Source: a virus. From it: a DNA stretch of 64,000 bases. The notes under the pieces are model-generated. The model saw nothing but the letters and a program-made list of their open reading frames with translations, had not been told where the DNA came from and did no database searches. The stretch covers positions 1-64,000 of IMG/VR virus record IMGVR_UViG_3300028393_000048, one strand, 5' to 3'. The translations under genes were made by a program, and so were the position numbers. Within the stretch, counting starts at the first letter, position 1, and each line of letters opens with the position of its first letter. Below, piece after piece: positions 40,520 to 49,754 of the stretch.

Positions 40520-42736
40520 ATGGCAGATTTAGATGCATTAAACCAGATTTTATCAAAGTATGACTTTACAGGAGAAGTTCCTGCTAAAGAATTCTTGGAT
40601 AGACTGTTGTTTGAAGGCAATTCAAGTTATGTTGATGAGTTTCGTTCAACATTTAAAGATGGGTTCTTCACACCCGTAGCAAACAAACTAAAATCTCTTT
40701 ATGTTAAATTAAATCGTGACATAGATAATGTTAATACAAAAAAAATAGTTGATCCATTTGGAATAGGTGATATTTCCGAAGAATATAAAGAAAAAATAAA
40801 TGCCTATAAAGAAAAAATGGCAAAGTTATTGGATACGGATTTTACAAAAGATCAAAAAGGATTTTTAAATATTTTATCATCAAGTAAAACTGGTGATATG
40901 GTGCAACAACCATCAAAAAAATTAATGGATGATGGTGAACAAAAAGGATTTGGTGTTAAAAAACAAACTTTTGATATTGGGGAAGACACAAAAACTTTTT
41001 TAGGTCAAAATTTTGAAAAATTTAGAAAAGTTGATTTAAAGGTTACGGGTGCGAAGAAGGAAGGAATGTTTGGTGAAATAGGTGCTTTAGTTTCCGAACT
41101 GATGGGACCTCTTGCTTTGTTATTAGCTGGTGTAGCTGGAACCATTGCAGCATTTTCCGTGAATGGACCTGCCAAGGGCATCTTAGAAATAATCGGTAAA
41201 AACGGTTTGCGTTTTGGTATTAAGAATATTGCAAAATTAATTTTTAAAGATCTTAGTAAGGTGGCATTAAAAAGAATACCACTTGGTATTGGAACAATAT
41301 TTGCATTTGGTTTTGCTATTGAAAGATTTAATAACGGTGATGTAGTAGGGGGAATTTTAGAAGTTGTATCGGGATTAGTTAATCTCTTGGATGAAGTGGT
41401 GCCAGGCTTGGGATTTGTTCTTGCAAGTGGTGTTGATGTATTGAATGCAATTTTGGATGAGAAAGCTGGTGGGTCTTCTGCTGAAGCAAGTGCTAAAAAA
41501 TTAAATATACTTTCAGGTTGGCAAGAAAAATTTGTACAAAAATTTAAAGATGTACCAATTATAGGAACATTGATTACGATTGGTTCTGGTTTTAAAAATT
41601 TCTTTGAAGGTTTAGCAAGTGGAAATACTAGTCAATTCATGCAAGGGTTAGACGAGCTTGAAAGTTTTCCTATGTTAGGATATTTTCCATCAGTGCTTAA
41701 AGCATTATTGGATTCTACAACCACAGACCAAGAAGGAAAATTTAATAGTATTAATTTTGGTGATTTTGCTAAAAATCTAAGAAAAGAAATAGGTAAAACT
41801 GTTTTAAAGTGGATACCTGATTGGTTTGGTATGAGAAAAATGTTTGCTAACATAATGGGTATGGATTATAACGGTGAAGATGTTTTTATACCAGACGAAA
41901 ATGATAAAAGAAATGATCAATTTAATAAAAATATTGCTGCTTTTAGTAAACCCGTAGCCAGAGGTTCTATTTCACCTGCTGATATTGCCGAAAACGACGA
42001 ACAATTAAAAACATTAAAATTAATACGTGATAAATTCCAAGAAGATAATAAGGAAGTATTGACTAGTAAAATGAAATTTGGCACTCAAGAACAAATTGAT
42101 GCACAAGATAAACTTGATAATTTAAACAACCAATTAACTGCTTTATTTGATCGTCAAAAAGAATATAAAAAATCAAGATATGGATTTGAAAATGATGAGT
42201 ATGATAAAAATGGATTAATAATGAGACGCAATTCTCGATTACGAGATCAACTTAGTAAAAATCCAAGTGTTGAAAATCAAAGAAGACAAGATGTATTAGA
42301 TGAAGCATGGAAATCAACTTATGATAAAAATAATCAAATAGTGGACGATTATCTAAGAAATAAAGATACAAGAAATCAAGAAATAGAATCTTTAAATACA
42401 AAAATTGATACAGTCGATAGTATGCCAATAGGTGAAATATTTAATATGCAGGGATCAGATGGAAATCAATATACTCCCGAACCAAATGAACCATTAACCC
42501 TATTACCAGATGATAATATGTTAAAGGTTGATGGTATTTCTGATCTTAATAAAAACATGAAAGTTATATTTAAATCTTTTTCCGAACAAATTGCAGCAAT
42601 GTCTAATAATAGTTCAAATAATTTTTCATCGGTTAATGTATCTGCTGGAGGTGGTGGAGGTGAGGGATCATCAAGAGACAGAAACTTTGATTTTAGACAA
42701 GAGTATTGGGGTATAAACCCTGGCTTGAGACATTAA
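40520..42736 (+). CDS. Putative tail tape measure protein
   Basis: 738 residues. A helical N-terminal 180 residues, then hydrophobic Gly/Ala-rich segments at about 190-215 and 240-320 (LLAGVAGTIAAFSVN, IPLGIGTIFAFGFAIERFNNG) and a long charged helical C-terminal half, as in tape measure proteins that set tail length and reach the host membrane. T4 gp29 is 590. Position in the tail cluster supports it. A baseplate hub protein is an alternative. Confidence 0.55.
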   Translation: MADLDALNQILSKYDFTGEVPAKEFLDRLLFEGNSSYVDEFRSTFKDGFFTPVANKLKSLYVKLNRDIDNVNTKKIVDPFGIGDISEEYKEKINAYKEKMAKLLDTDFTKDQKGFLNILSSSKTGDMVQQPSKKLMDDGEQKGFGVKKQTFDIGEDTKTFLGQNFEKFRKVDLKVTGAKKEGMFGEIGALVSELMGPLALLLAGVAGTIAAFSVNGPAKGILEIIGKNGLRFGIKNIAKLIFKDLSKVALKRIPLGIGTIFAFGFAIERFNNGDVVGGILEVVSGLVNLLDEVVPGLGFVLASGVDVLNAILDEKAGGSSAEASAKKLNILSGWQEKFVQKFKDVPIIGTLITIGSGFKNFFEGLASGNTSQFMQGLDELESFPMLGYFPSVLKALLDSTTTDQEGKFNSINFGDFAKNLRKEIGKTVLKWIPDWFGMRKMFANIMGMDYNGEDVFIPDENDKRNDQFNKNIAAFSKPVARGSISPADIAENDEQLKTLKLIRDKFQEDNKEVLTSKMKFGTQEQIDAQDKLDNLNNQLTALFDRQKEYKKSRYGFENDEYDKNGLIMRRNSRLRDQLSKNPSVENQRRQDVLDEAWKSTYDKNNQIVDDYLRNKDTRNQEIESLNTKIDTVDSMPIGEIFNMQGSDGNQYTPEPNEPLTLLPDDNMLKVDGISDLNKNMKVIFKSFSEQIAAMSNNSSNNFSSVNVSAGGGGGEGSSRDRNFDFRQEYWGINPGLRH

Positions 42737-42739
42737 ATA
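42732..42739 (+). promoter_or_regulatory. Late-type promoter box ATTAAATA
   Basis: Ten bases before ATG 42750, over the preceding stop codon. Confidence 0.45.
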
Positions 42740-42749
42740 TTAATTACCT

Positions 42750-43883
42750 ATGGATACAAATAACATACCACTGTTGCCAACATTACTTTATGATGTAACA
42801 ACTACAAAAAAACAAGTATATGGTCTCGGTAATTTGTTTAATGCAGTTCCGAAATTAACACCAAAAACCGCAGGTGGATTAATTGATATTGTTAATAAAT
42901 TTAAATGGAAAAATTCTGGTAATGCAGCCGAAGTTCCAAGAATTTTTGCCAGAGAGTTAGAACTTCAGTATGGAATGTGGACACAGAATTTTGCAAAAGC
43001 ATTAACATTAGTTGAAAATATTTTTACTCATAGTCAAATTGATGCATATTTGCAATTGTATGCATCACAACCAACTGGATTTAATTATAGTTTTCCTTGG
43101 TTATTAAAAGATGGGGAAAATATTAGAAGTATTAATAATAGTTGGGGTACGGTGGAAGGATTGCCAGGACTTTTGAAAAAAGTTTCCGAAAAAGCTACAA
43201 TTGGTTCTATACTTGGTGCAGGTGCAGCTGCTGGGTTTGGTGCAATATCGCCAGGAATTGGGTTTGAAGAAATTAACGAATTTAAAAAAACAGAATTACA
43301 GGAAATAACAATATCTTTTCCTTTATATAACACGACAACAATTATAGATGCATTTAACAATTATGCGTTTGTATCTATGTTTACTTTTCAAAATTTAAAA
43401 ACCAGAACATCCTTTATGACTTTTATTCCACCTAAGTTATATACTTTAGATAGTAAAAATTTAGGAGGTTTGTATTGGCCCTTAGCATATGTATCCAATT
43501 TTAAAATAGATAGTATAGGAACTACAAGAGATATTTCATCTTATTTAGAAATAACAAACGGAAATAATATTTTAGTTCCAGAAGCATATAAAGTAACTAT
43601 AACATTTAAGGAACTAATATCCCAAAGTTCAAATATATTTGCAGGAACTATGGGTGGACAAAAAGTTGTTATATCTGGATTGAATGATATTAATAAAATT
43701 ACAAATCAATTTCAAGAACAGGTGGCAACCCCTGCTGCTGCTGCTGGTGAATATACAAAAAATAAATTAAATGCAGGTATTACATATGTTAAAGACAATG
43801 TTGAATTTGCAAACAAAACGCCAACAGGATCAACACCAGTTGATTATACAAAACAAACTCCAATAGCAAATGAAACAAGATAA
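42750..43883 (+). CDS. Baseplate tube-cap protein (gp48-like)
   Basis: 377 residues. ISFPLYNTTTIIDAFNNYAFVSMF, PPKLYTLDSK..GGLYWPLAYVSNFKID, and a closing VTITFKELISQSSNIFAGTM resemble the C-terminal region of T4 gp48, in which FTLEITMREI...SLYAGTF is the end. The C-terminal tail is Thr/Pro-rich. Followed closely by gp53-like gene, a normal neighbour in baseplates. Confidence 0.6.
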   Translation: MDTNNIPLLPTLLYDVTTTKKQVYGLGNLFNAVPKLTPKTAGGLIDIVNKFKWKNSGNAAEVPRIFARELELQYGMWTQNFAKALTLVENIFTHSQIDAYLQLYASQPTGFNYSFPWLLKDGENIRSINNSWGTVEGLPGLLKKVSEKATIGSILGAGAAAGFGAISPGIGFEEINEFKKTELQEITISFPLYNTTTIIDAFNNYAFVSMFTFQNLKTRTSFMTFIPPKLYTLDSKNLGGLYWPLAYVSNFKIDSIGTTRDISSYLEITNGNNILVPEAYKVTITFKELISQSSNIFAGTMGGQKVVISGLNDINKITNQFQEQVATPAAAAGEYTKNKLNAGITYVKDNVEFANKTPTGSTPVDYTKQTPIANETR

Positions 43884-44229
43884 TTTACCAGCTTTACCAA
43901 ATCTACCATCCCTTTATAGATATGAAAACTTTTTTAATGTCTATCAGAATAACGATGGATCTTATTTTTATAACTTATTAGCAAATATAAATGTGTTCCC
44001 CGCAAAAAATACATCAGTTGAAGATACATATGTTACAAAAGGAAATGATACTTGGTATTTAATATCATATAATTATTATAATACTATGGATTTATGGTGG
44101 TTAGTTTGTGAATATAACCAAATAAAAGATGCAACAACTTTACCCGAAGTTGGAACGACATTAAAATTACTAAAATCTCAATACGTTTGGCCCGTAATGC
44201 AACAGCTTAATTTGCAACTTAACAGCTAA
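43870..44229 (+). CDS. 53: Baseplate wedge protein (gp53-like)
   Basis: 119 residues. FPAKNTSVEDTYVTKGNDTWYLISYNYYNTMDLWWLVCEYNQIKD and LPEVGTTLKLL match the LysM-like gp53 pattern (GDTWYxISYxxYxxxxLWWLVxxxN). Wedge component of the T4-type baseplate. Overlaps the gp48-like gene by 14 bases; converges with the following gene. Confidence 0.7.
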   Translation: MKQDNLPALPNLPSLYRYENFFNVYQNNDGSYFYNLLANINVFPAKNTSVEDTYVTKGNDTWYLISYNYYNTMDLWWLVCEYNQIKDATTLPEVGTTLKLLKSQYVWPVMQQLNLQLNS

Positions 44230-44611
44230 TAATATCTTCTAAGTCAAAGTAAAACCTAGCATATATTTTATTTTTGTCTTTTCCTTTTTTACCACTTGTA
44301 TAACAATATATTTGATTTTTATATTTAAAAAAGTAAAAATCAGGAAATTCCTCATCAAACATATTTAATTCAAAATCAATATCAGGGTTATCATATAGAT
44401 ATTGTTCAACTTCATTAACTGGTAATTTTTGTAAAATATTCTGGTATTCTAAAATGTTAAGTTTGTTTTGTAATCTTGTCCATATACCAGTTGGGTCTGT
44501 TTTATGCAAAACAAAGATGGGCCAATTACTATTATATTGAAAAACACCATCTTTTTTACCCAAATCTACCAGTTTTTGTCCCTTTGGTAGTTCAGATTTA
44601 TTAGTTTTCAC
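44219..44611 (-). CDS. Hypothetical protein
   Basis: 130 residues; soluble, rich in Lys, Tyr, Phe and Asp (FDEEFPDFYFFKYKNQIYCY). Sits alone on the minus strand between the gp53-like gene and terminase, with 11 bases overlapping the former. No similarity recognised. Confidence 0.5.
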   Translation of the reverse strand: MKTNKSELPKGQKLVDLGKKDGVFQYNSNWPIFVLHKTDPTGIWTRLQNKLNILEYQNILQKLPVNEVEQYLYDNPDIDFELNMFDEEFPDFYFFKYKNQIYCYTSGKKGKDKNKIYARFYFDLEDIISC

Positions 44612-44628
44612 CTAAGTATTTATTAACA

Positions 44629-46515
44629 ATGGGAAGAAAACCTAAAATAGTAGATGATACTCCTTCATTATCTGATCTCAGTAACAAAGACGTATTAATT
44701 GATGGTAATTTTTATAAGGGAAACGAAAATCTTTTAAGAGGTAACGCACAAATCAAGTGGACTCCTGAGATGATTGAGGAGATAAAAACCTGTGCAAAGA
44801 AAATTTTGCATTTTGCTGAAGAATATTTTTATATTATTACCGAAAGCGGTAAAGAAAAAATTAAATTATACAAATATCAAAAACAATTATTAAAGGCATT
44901 TGTTAATAATAGATTTAATGTGGTACTTTCAAGCCGTCAGAGTGGAAAAACGACCACAATCACCATTTATGCGCTATGGATGGTGTGTTTCCAAGATGAT
45001 AAGAGGATTACAATCGTAGCAAACAAGGAAGATACTGCAAAAGAAATTTTTGCACGTATCAAAATGTCTTTTGAAGAACTTCCCATATGGATGAAACCTT
45101 CGGTTAAGTCATGGAGAAAAGATGGATTTGAATTGGAAAACGGATCAAAGATAACTGTTTCTTCCACATCAAGTGCTGGACCTCGTGGAACAACAAGTAA
45201 TCTTCTGATTATTGATGAAATGGCTCACTGTCCTAACGATTTGATGAAAGAATTATGGAAATCAGCTATTCCTATTATTTCTTCGATGAAAAAATCACAA
45301 CTTGTGGTTATTAGTACTCCTAATGGAGTAGATAATCAATTTTATGATCTTGTTCAACAAGGTAAAGACCCAAAAAGTGGATGGCATTTGGAAACTGTTA
45401 ACTGGTGGGATGTGCCAGGTCGTGACGAGATTTGGAAAAAAGAAGCTATTGATTTATTAGGTGGTTCCAAGGAAGATTTTGATCAGGAGTATGGAAATGT
45501 TTTCCACGAAAAAGGTAAAACTGCAATTGACCCCGAAGAATTAGAAAGATTAAAATCATCTTGTAGAGATCCAATTTTAGTTATGGATAACGGTGACTAT
45601 AAAATATTTACCCAGCCAAAGGAAGGATCTTTTTATGTAATTGGCGTTGACGTTGGTGAAGGAATTGGAAGATCAAATAGTGTTGCTCAAATATTAGATG
45701 TTTCTGATTTAACCTGTGTTGAACAAGTTGCAGTTTATGCGTCAAATACAATAAACCCTTATAATTTTGGAACAAGATTAATGGGAGTATTGGAAGATTG
45801 GGGTAGACCACCTATATTAATTGAAAATAATAACAATGGTCAACAAGTTTTAGACGTTTTGGCTCGTACACACAACTATGAAAACATAGTTACCTACACA
45901 TTTGAGGGTATGAGTAAGCATTATAACAATGATAATAGACTTGGTATACATAATCATACTAATACCCGTTACAAAGGTATAACAAATTTTAGATATTGGG
46001 CAAATAGTTTGAAGGCATTAAGGTTGAATGATCTTGATACTGCAATAGAATTGTCAACTTTTGTTAAACTTCCAAATTTTACATTCAGTAAAAGAACAGA
46101 CAAAGATTTAGATGACAGAGTTTTAGCATTGGTTTGGGCGTTATTCTTATTAGATCCATCCTTGGCTATGAAATATTTTAATATCACCGAATTTGATGAT
46201 CAAGGGAGACCTTTAAAGATAAAACCATTGATCGATAATACAGATTTAATTAAAAAAAGTCCTATTTTTGAAGGTAAAGTATCAATTTACAAAAAAAGCT
46301 CTATAACATCAACGCCAATGGCATGGGTTGGAACGTTTGATGAACAACACAACCCATTAATGGACAATGACGTTGCCGAATTCACCAATTGGTTAACCAA
46401 ATGGGATGGTATAAATCCTCCACCACAGAATGATTTACCTATTTTAAAGACATTAAGACCTGAAAAAATAGATAAATATGAAGGAGAAGGATATATGCCA
46501 AGCATATTATTTTAA
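44629..46515 (+). CDS. 17: Terminase large subunit (gp17-like)
   Basis: 628 residues. DNA-packaging motor. ATPase: Walker A SRQSGKTTT (102-110), Walker B LLIIDE (192-197). Nuclease: Asp341 in VIGVDVGEG, Glu399 in ILIENN, Asp495/Asp496 in DLDDRVLAL. Full length as T4 gp17 (610). A late-type CTAAGTA box lies ten bases before the ATG. It precedes tail genes without a visible small terminase. Confidence 0.95.
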   Translation: MGRKPKIVDDTPSLSDLSNKDVLIDGNFYKGNENLLRGNAQIKWTPEMIEEIKTCAKKILHFAEEYFYIITESGKEKIKLYKYQKQLLKAFVNNRFNVVLSSRQSGKTTTITIYALWMVCFQDDKRITIVANKEDTAKEIFARIKMSFEELPIWMKPSVKSWRKDGFELENGSKITVSSTSSAGPRGTTSNLLIIDEMAHCPNDLMKELWKSAIPIISSMKKSQLVVISTPNGVDNQFYDLVQQGKDPKSGWHLETVNWWDVPGRDEIWKKEAIDLLGGSKEDFDQEYGNVFHEKGKTAIDPEELERLKSSCRDPILVMDNGDYKIFTQPKEGSFYVIGVDVGEGIGRSNSVAQILDVSDLTCVEQVAVYASNTINPYNFGTRLMGVLEDWGRPPILIENNNNGQQVLDVLARTHNYENIVTYTFEGMSKHYNNDNRLGIHNHTNTRYKGITNFRYWANSLKALRLNDLDTAIELSTFVKLPNFTFSKRTDKDLDDRVLALVWALFLLDPSLAMKYFNITEFDDQGRPLKIKPLIDNTDLIKKSPIFEGKVSIYKKSSITSTPMAWVGTFDEQHNPLMDNDVAEFTNWLTKWDGINPPPQNDLPILKTLRPEKIDKYEGEGYMPSILF

Positions 46516-46517
46516 AA

Positions 46518-47129
46518 ATGAATCAAGCAAGTTTAAATAGGTCACGTAATGATAAATTCATAATGGTTTTGGATTTGCCAAAGGCAATGAAAGATCAATA
46601 TGATCATGTTTTGGGTCAAAATTACAAGATTGATCCTTTACAATTTTCAATTTACGGTTCTCCTGTACCACAAATTTCCGTACCAGATATAAGTGTTCCT
46701 TTTGGTGGACAGGTTCATAAAATTTCTTCAAATTCTAGACCAGCTTATAATCCATTAAGTATAAAATTTTTAGTTGATAATGGTTATAAGAATTATTGGA
46801 TATTGTGGAAATGGATGAATCTATTTAATGATTCTAAAAGATCTTCATCAGATATAGCAACTGCTCGTAATACACCTATACAACCAAATCAACTTCCAAT
46901 ATTAACTAATCCTGTACACCAATACACTTCTGAATTTTCAATAATATCTTTAGATGAATATAATAATAAAATTATTTCTTTTACTTACAGTAATGCATTT
47001 CCAACTACACTAGGTGAAATAAATTTTTCCAATCAAGATCCAAGTGAAATAAATTGTACCGTAACCTTTTCATTTAATCAACTTGATGTTTCATTATTAG
47101 CAGATGTTAATAGTCTTGCTTGTCAATAG
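46518..47129 (+). CDS. Tail tube-like or hub-tube protein
   Basis: 203 residues. NPLSIKFLVDNGYKNYWILWKWMNLFND, ISFTYSNAFPTTLGEINFSNQDPSEINCTVTFSFNQLDV follow the tube-protein (gp19/gp54) fold pattern, with a C-terminal strand pair. Two bases after the terminase gene; next is the gp27-like hub. Possibly the tube initiator. Confidence 0.6.
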   Translation: MNQASLNRSRNDKFIMVLDLPKAMKDQYDHVLGQNYKIDPLQFSIYGSPVPQISVPDISVPFGGQVHKISSNSRPAYNPLSIKFLVDNGYKNYWILWKWMNLFNDSKRSSSDIATARNTPIQPNQLPILTNPVHQYTSEFSIISLDEYNNKIISFTYSNAFPTTLGEINFSNQDPSEINCTVTFSFNQLDVSLLADVNSLACQ

Positions 47130-47131
47130 TT

Positions 47132-48832
47132 ATGGCTGATAATAAAAATTATACAGACTCTCCTTTTATAGTACAGATAAGAGATCAGAGTTACTATATA
47201 GAAATATATCTTTATAATCAATTGGAAGGTTATCCACCTGTAAAAGTTCCATTTTTATTTGTAAATTCTTTTTCAATTAACGAATCATTAATTGATTGGA
47301 TAACAAAAGGATGGATTATTCTAAGAAGTGATTTTGAAATATTTGAAAGAGGTTCTAATAGTACTATAGTATCACAAAATAATAATCAAATAACATTACC
47401 AGCAATTAAAGCTCCTTATGTTTTTAGAACAGATGGTAGAAATAAAATTAGTTTTAGAATTTATCCAGTTGATCCGACAAATACTGAAGATGTATACCCT
47501 CATGATATGTGGGAAATGTCTTTTGATTTTTCAATTTATGATATTGAAGATATACAAACTGGTAACAATCAACAAAAATTAAAAAAACTTTATTTTTGGG
47601 ATGAAAGATTTCAAATATTATCAGAACGAAACATAGAATACTCAACTGTTTATAGTTCAATATATAGAAAAAAATTACCAGTTAATACGGGTGGTCTTTT
47701 AAATAATGTTGGTTCAACTTTAACCGCAGCTAGTCTTACGGATTCACAACGATCAATAAATCCCTCGTTAGCTTTACAGGACATAATAATGACTGCTGCA
47801 TCAGTCACACCGACAATTAGAAATAATCCATTTACCATAAATCAAAACCAAGGTGATTTTATAAAAGTTGGATTTTTACAAAGTGAATCTATTGCTTCAC
47901 CTACTCAATCAATGGCAAATTTTGATAATAAAAATTGGGATATTGGTGCGCCCGATAACTATATTAATTATAGCTCACCCTCAAACTCTAGTGCATTGGA
48001 TGATGTAAAATATGCTTTGGATAGATGTATAGGATTGGATAACGGACCCGTTTTACTTAATTTTGGTAGATCAAGTCTTGATAAAACTTGGAAACTTAAT
48101 TCACTATCTAATTTTTTTAGTAATGCTAATAAAAATCAAATAGAAAGACTTTTTATAGAAGATGGTGCTGAAAACGCTCAACCTTCTGTTTCAAGAGCAC
48201 CAAATGCAACAAATGATAAAAACACTGTAAACTTTTCATCTGCTATTGCTTCAAGAATATTTCAATATAGTTTTTCACCAATGGTTGCAATGGATTCAGC
48301 AAGAATAACAAATGCACCTGTACACACTTATGATTTTTCAACTAATCAATTTAGTGTAAAACATACTGGAAACAGGGCAATAGATGTAAAAAATAATTTA
48401 GAAAAATTAGCTAAAACTGGATTGTTTAATTTTTCATCATCCCATCCTAATCCAAGTGGTGCTGGTATATTGTTAAATATAAATGAAACCAACAGAAAAG
48501 GTATAAATTTAAAAAATATATTTGTTCCCAGTAAATATTTTCCCCCAAATTATTCTGGAGCAAAAATGTTAAAAGATGCTATATTTTTAAACGAAACTTT
48601 AACATTTAAAGTTAAAGGGATAACAATGAGAACGCCGGGTAAGTTTATTTTCATAGATCGATTAGGATCTTCGGGTGCAGATAAAAATCCTTTTGATGAT
48701 AGAGTTTTAGGGCAATGGTTAATTGTAAAAGTTAATCATGTTTTTTCCCAAGACGATTATAACACTGAGGTTGTAGCAGTTAAAATTGATAGCTGGTCAA
48801 ATTTATTCACAAAGGATAATAGTAAATATTAA
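47132..48832 (+). CDS. Central baseplate hub protein (gp27-like)
   Basis: 566 residues from ATG 47132; four upstream in-frame residues overlap the preceding gene. ISYYIEIYLYN, then PFLFVNSFSINESLIDW and a C-terminal LTFKVKGITMRTPGKFIFIDR..GQWLIVKVNHVFSQDDYNTEV match gp27-like hub domains (tube-like folds that end the needle). Longer than T4 gp27 (391). Confidence 0.6.
   Translation: MADNKNYTDSPFIVQIRDQSYYIEIYLYNQLEGYPPVKVPFLFVNSFSINESLIDWITKGWIILRSDFEIFERGSNSTIVSQNNNQITLPAIKAPYVFRTDGRNKISFRIYPVDPTNTEDVYPHDMWEMSFDFSIYDIEDIQTGNNQQKLKKLYFWDERFQILSERNIEYSTVYSSIYRKKLPVNTGGLLNNVGSTLTAASLTDSQRSINPSLALQDIIMTAASVTPTIRNNPFTINQNQGDFIKVGFLQSESIASPTQSMANFDNKNWDIGAPDNYINYSSPSNSSALDDVKYALDRCIGLDNGPVLLNFGRSSLDKTWKLNSLSNFFSNANKNQIERLFIEDGAENAQPSVSRAPNATNDKNTVNFSSAIASRIFQYSFSPMVAMDSARITNAPVHTYDFSTNQFSVKHTGNRAIDVKNNLEKLAKTGLFNFSSSHPNPSGAGILLNINETNRKGINLKNIFVPSKYFPPNYSGAKMLKDAIFLNETLTFKVKGITMRTPGKFIFIDRLGSSGADKNPFDDRVLGQWLIVKVNHVFSQDDYNTEVVAVKIDSWSNLFTKDNSKY
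48821..48828 (+). promoter_or_regulatory. Late-type promoter box AGTAAATA
   Basis: Five bases before ATG 48834; overlaps the end of the gp27-like gene. Confidence 0.6.
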
Positions 48833-48833
48833 T

Positions 48834-49136
48834 ATGGATAAAGAAGAATTAAAGAAGTTGTTAATTCGTAATGCTGCCAATATAACGCCTAAAGTTCAAA
48901 TGCCTACTGCTCTACAAATGGCTAAGAATATAGTAAGAACAACCGTTGATAGTGTTAAAGGAATTGCAGAAGGTAATCCATTGAATGTTTCTAATGAAGA
49001 TTCAAATAAAAGAAAAAACATTTGCGAAGGGTGTGAATTTTATCAAAAAACATCCCAAAGATGCACAAAATGTGGGTGTTTTATGGCAGTTAAAACCTAT
49101 ATTAAGGCTGCTGTTTGTCCAATTGGTAAATGGTAG
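48834..49136 (+). CDS. Zinc-binding hypothetical protein
   Basis: 100 residues from ATG 48834. CEGCEFYQKTSQRCTKCGC then CPIGKW form a Cys-rich unit (six or seven Cys) like zinc-ribbon proteins widespread in phages. N-terminal part is basic and helical. Late-type promoter. Ends convergently, overlapping the kinase gene by 35 bases. Function unknown. Confidence 0.65.
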   Translation: MDKEELKKLLIRNAANITPKVQMPTALQMAKNIVRTTVDSVKGIAEGNPLNVSNEDSNKRKNICEGCEFYQKTSQRCTKCGCFMAVKTYIKAAVCPIGKW

Positions 49137-49713
49137 TCATCCAACTTATAACTCTATGAGCCTGTTGATCAATTTGCTCCTTTTCATCAGGTATACTTTC
49201 AGACAATGAACTCCATTTAACATTATAATCTGCTAGATTACAAATAATTTTATTGTTCACCTTTTCTGTATCATTGGCATCATAAATTCCATCTCTTTCT
49301 ACAAAAATCAAAAAGCCACCGACTTCATTTTTAAGCCATTGAACTTCATCCTTGAGATATTCAACATAACGAATATCTGGTAATATGTTTATTGCGTATT
49401 GTTCTGGTTCAAATCTTTCAATAAAGTATCTGCCTTGGGTTTTTGCTCTTTGCATTTTACCATATTCAACAAGAAGAGGACGCATGAATTCTTTTTCGTC
49501 GTTTTTTTCCGTAAAAGAATCTAAATTAAACTTTCTTTCAATTAATTCTTGTAAATCTGACTTTACAGTATCACCAGCAATTGATTTTCTTACTGCTAAA
49601 ATATCTTTTTTAGCAAATTGTCTTTGTAAAGCTCTACAGAGAGTATCTTTTCCAGAACGAGCAGCACCTGATATTCCAATGATATTAGGGTATGAAAATA
49701 TGGTTTTACGCAT
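49102..49713 (-). CDS. Deoxynucleoside monophosphate kinase-like
   Basis: 203 residues from ATG 49713. P-loop GISGAARSGKDTLCRAL near the N-terminus, LLVEYGKMQRAKTQGRYFIE, NILPDIRYVEYLKDEVQWLK and FVERDG follow the dNMP kinase-like pattern seen in T4 gene 1 type enzymes. It would phosphorylate dNMPs for DNA synthesis. Other P-loop kinases are possible. Confidence 0.65.
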   Translation of the reverse strand: MRKTIFSYPNIIGISGAARSGKDTLCRALQRQFAKKDILAVRKSIAGDTVKSDLQELIERKFNLDSFTEKNDEKEFMRPLLVEYGKMQRAKTQGRYFIERFEPEQYAINILPDIRYVEYLKDEVQWLKNEVGGFLIFVERDGIYDANDTEKVNNKIICNLADYNVKWSSLSESIPDEKEQIDQQAHRVISWMTTIYQLDKQQP

Positions 49714-49754
49714 AAATATAGTATAGCAAAGAATTTTGTTATTGCAATAAAAAT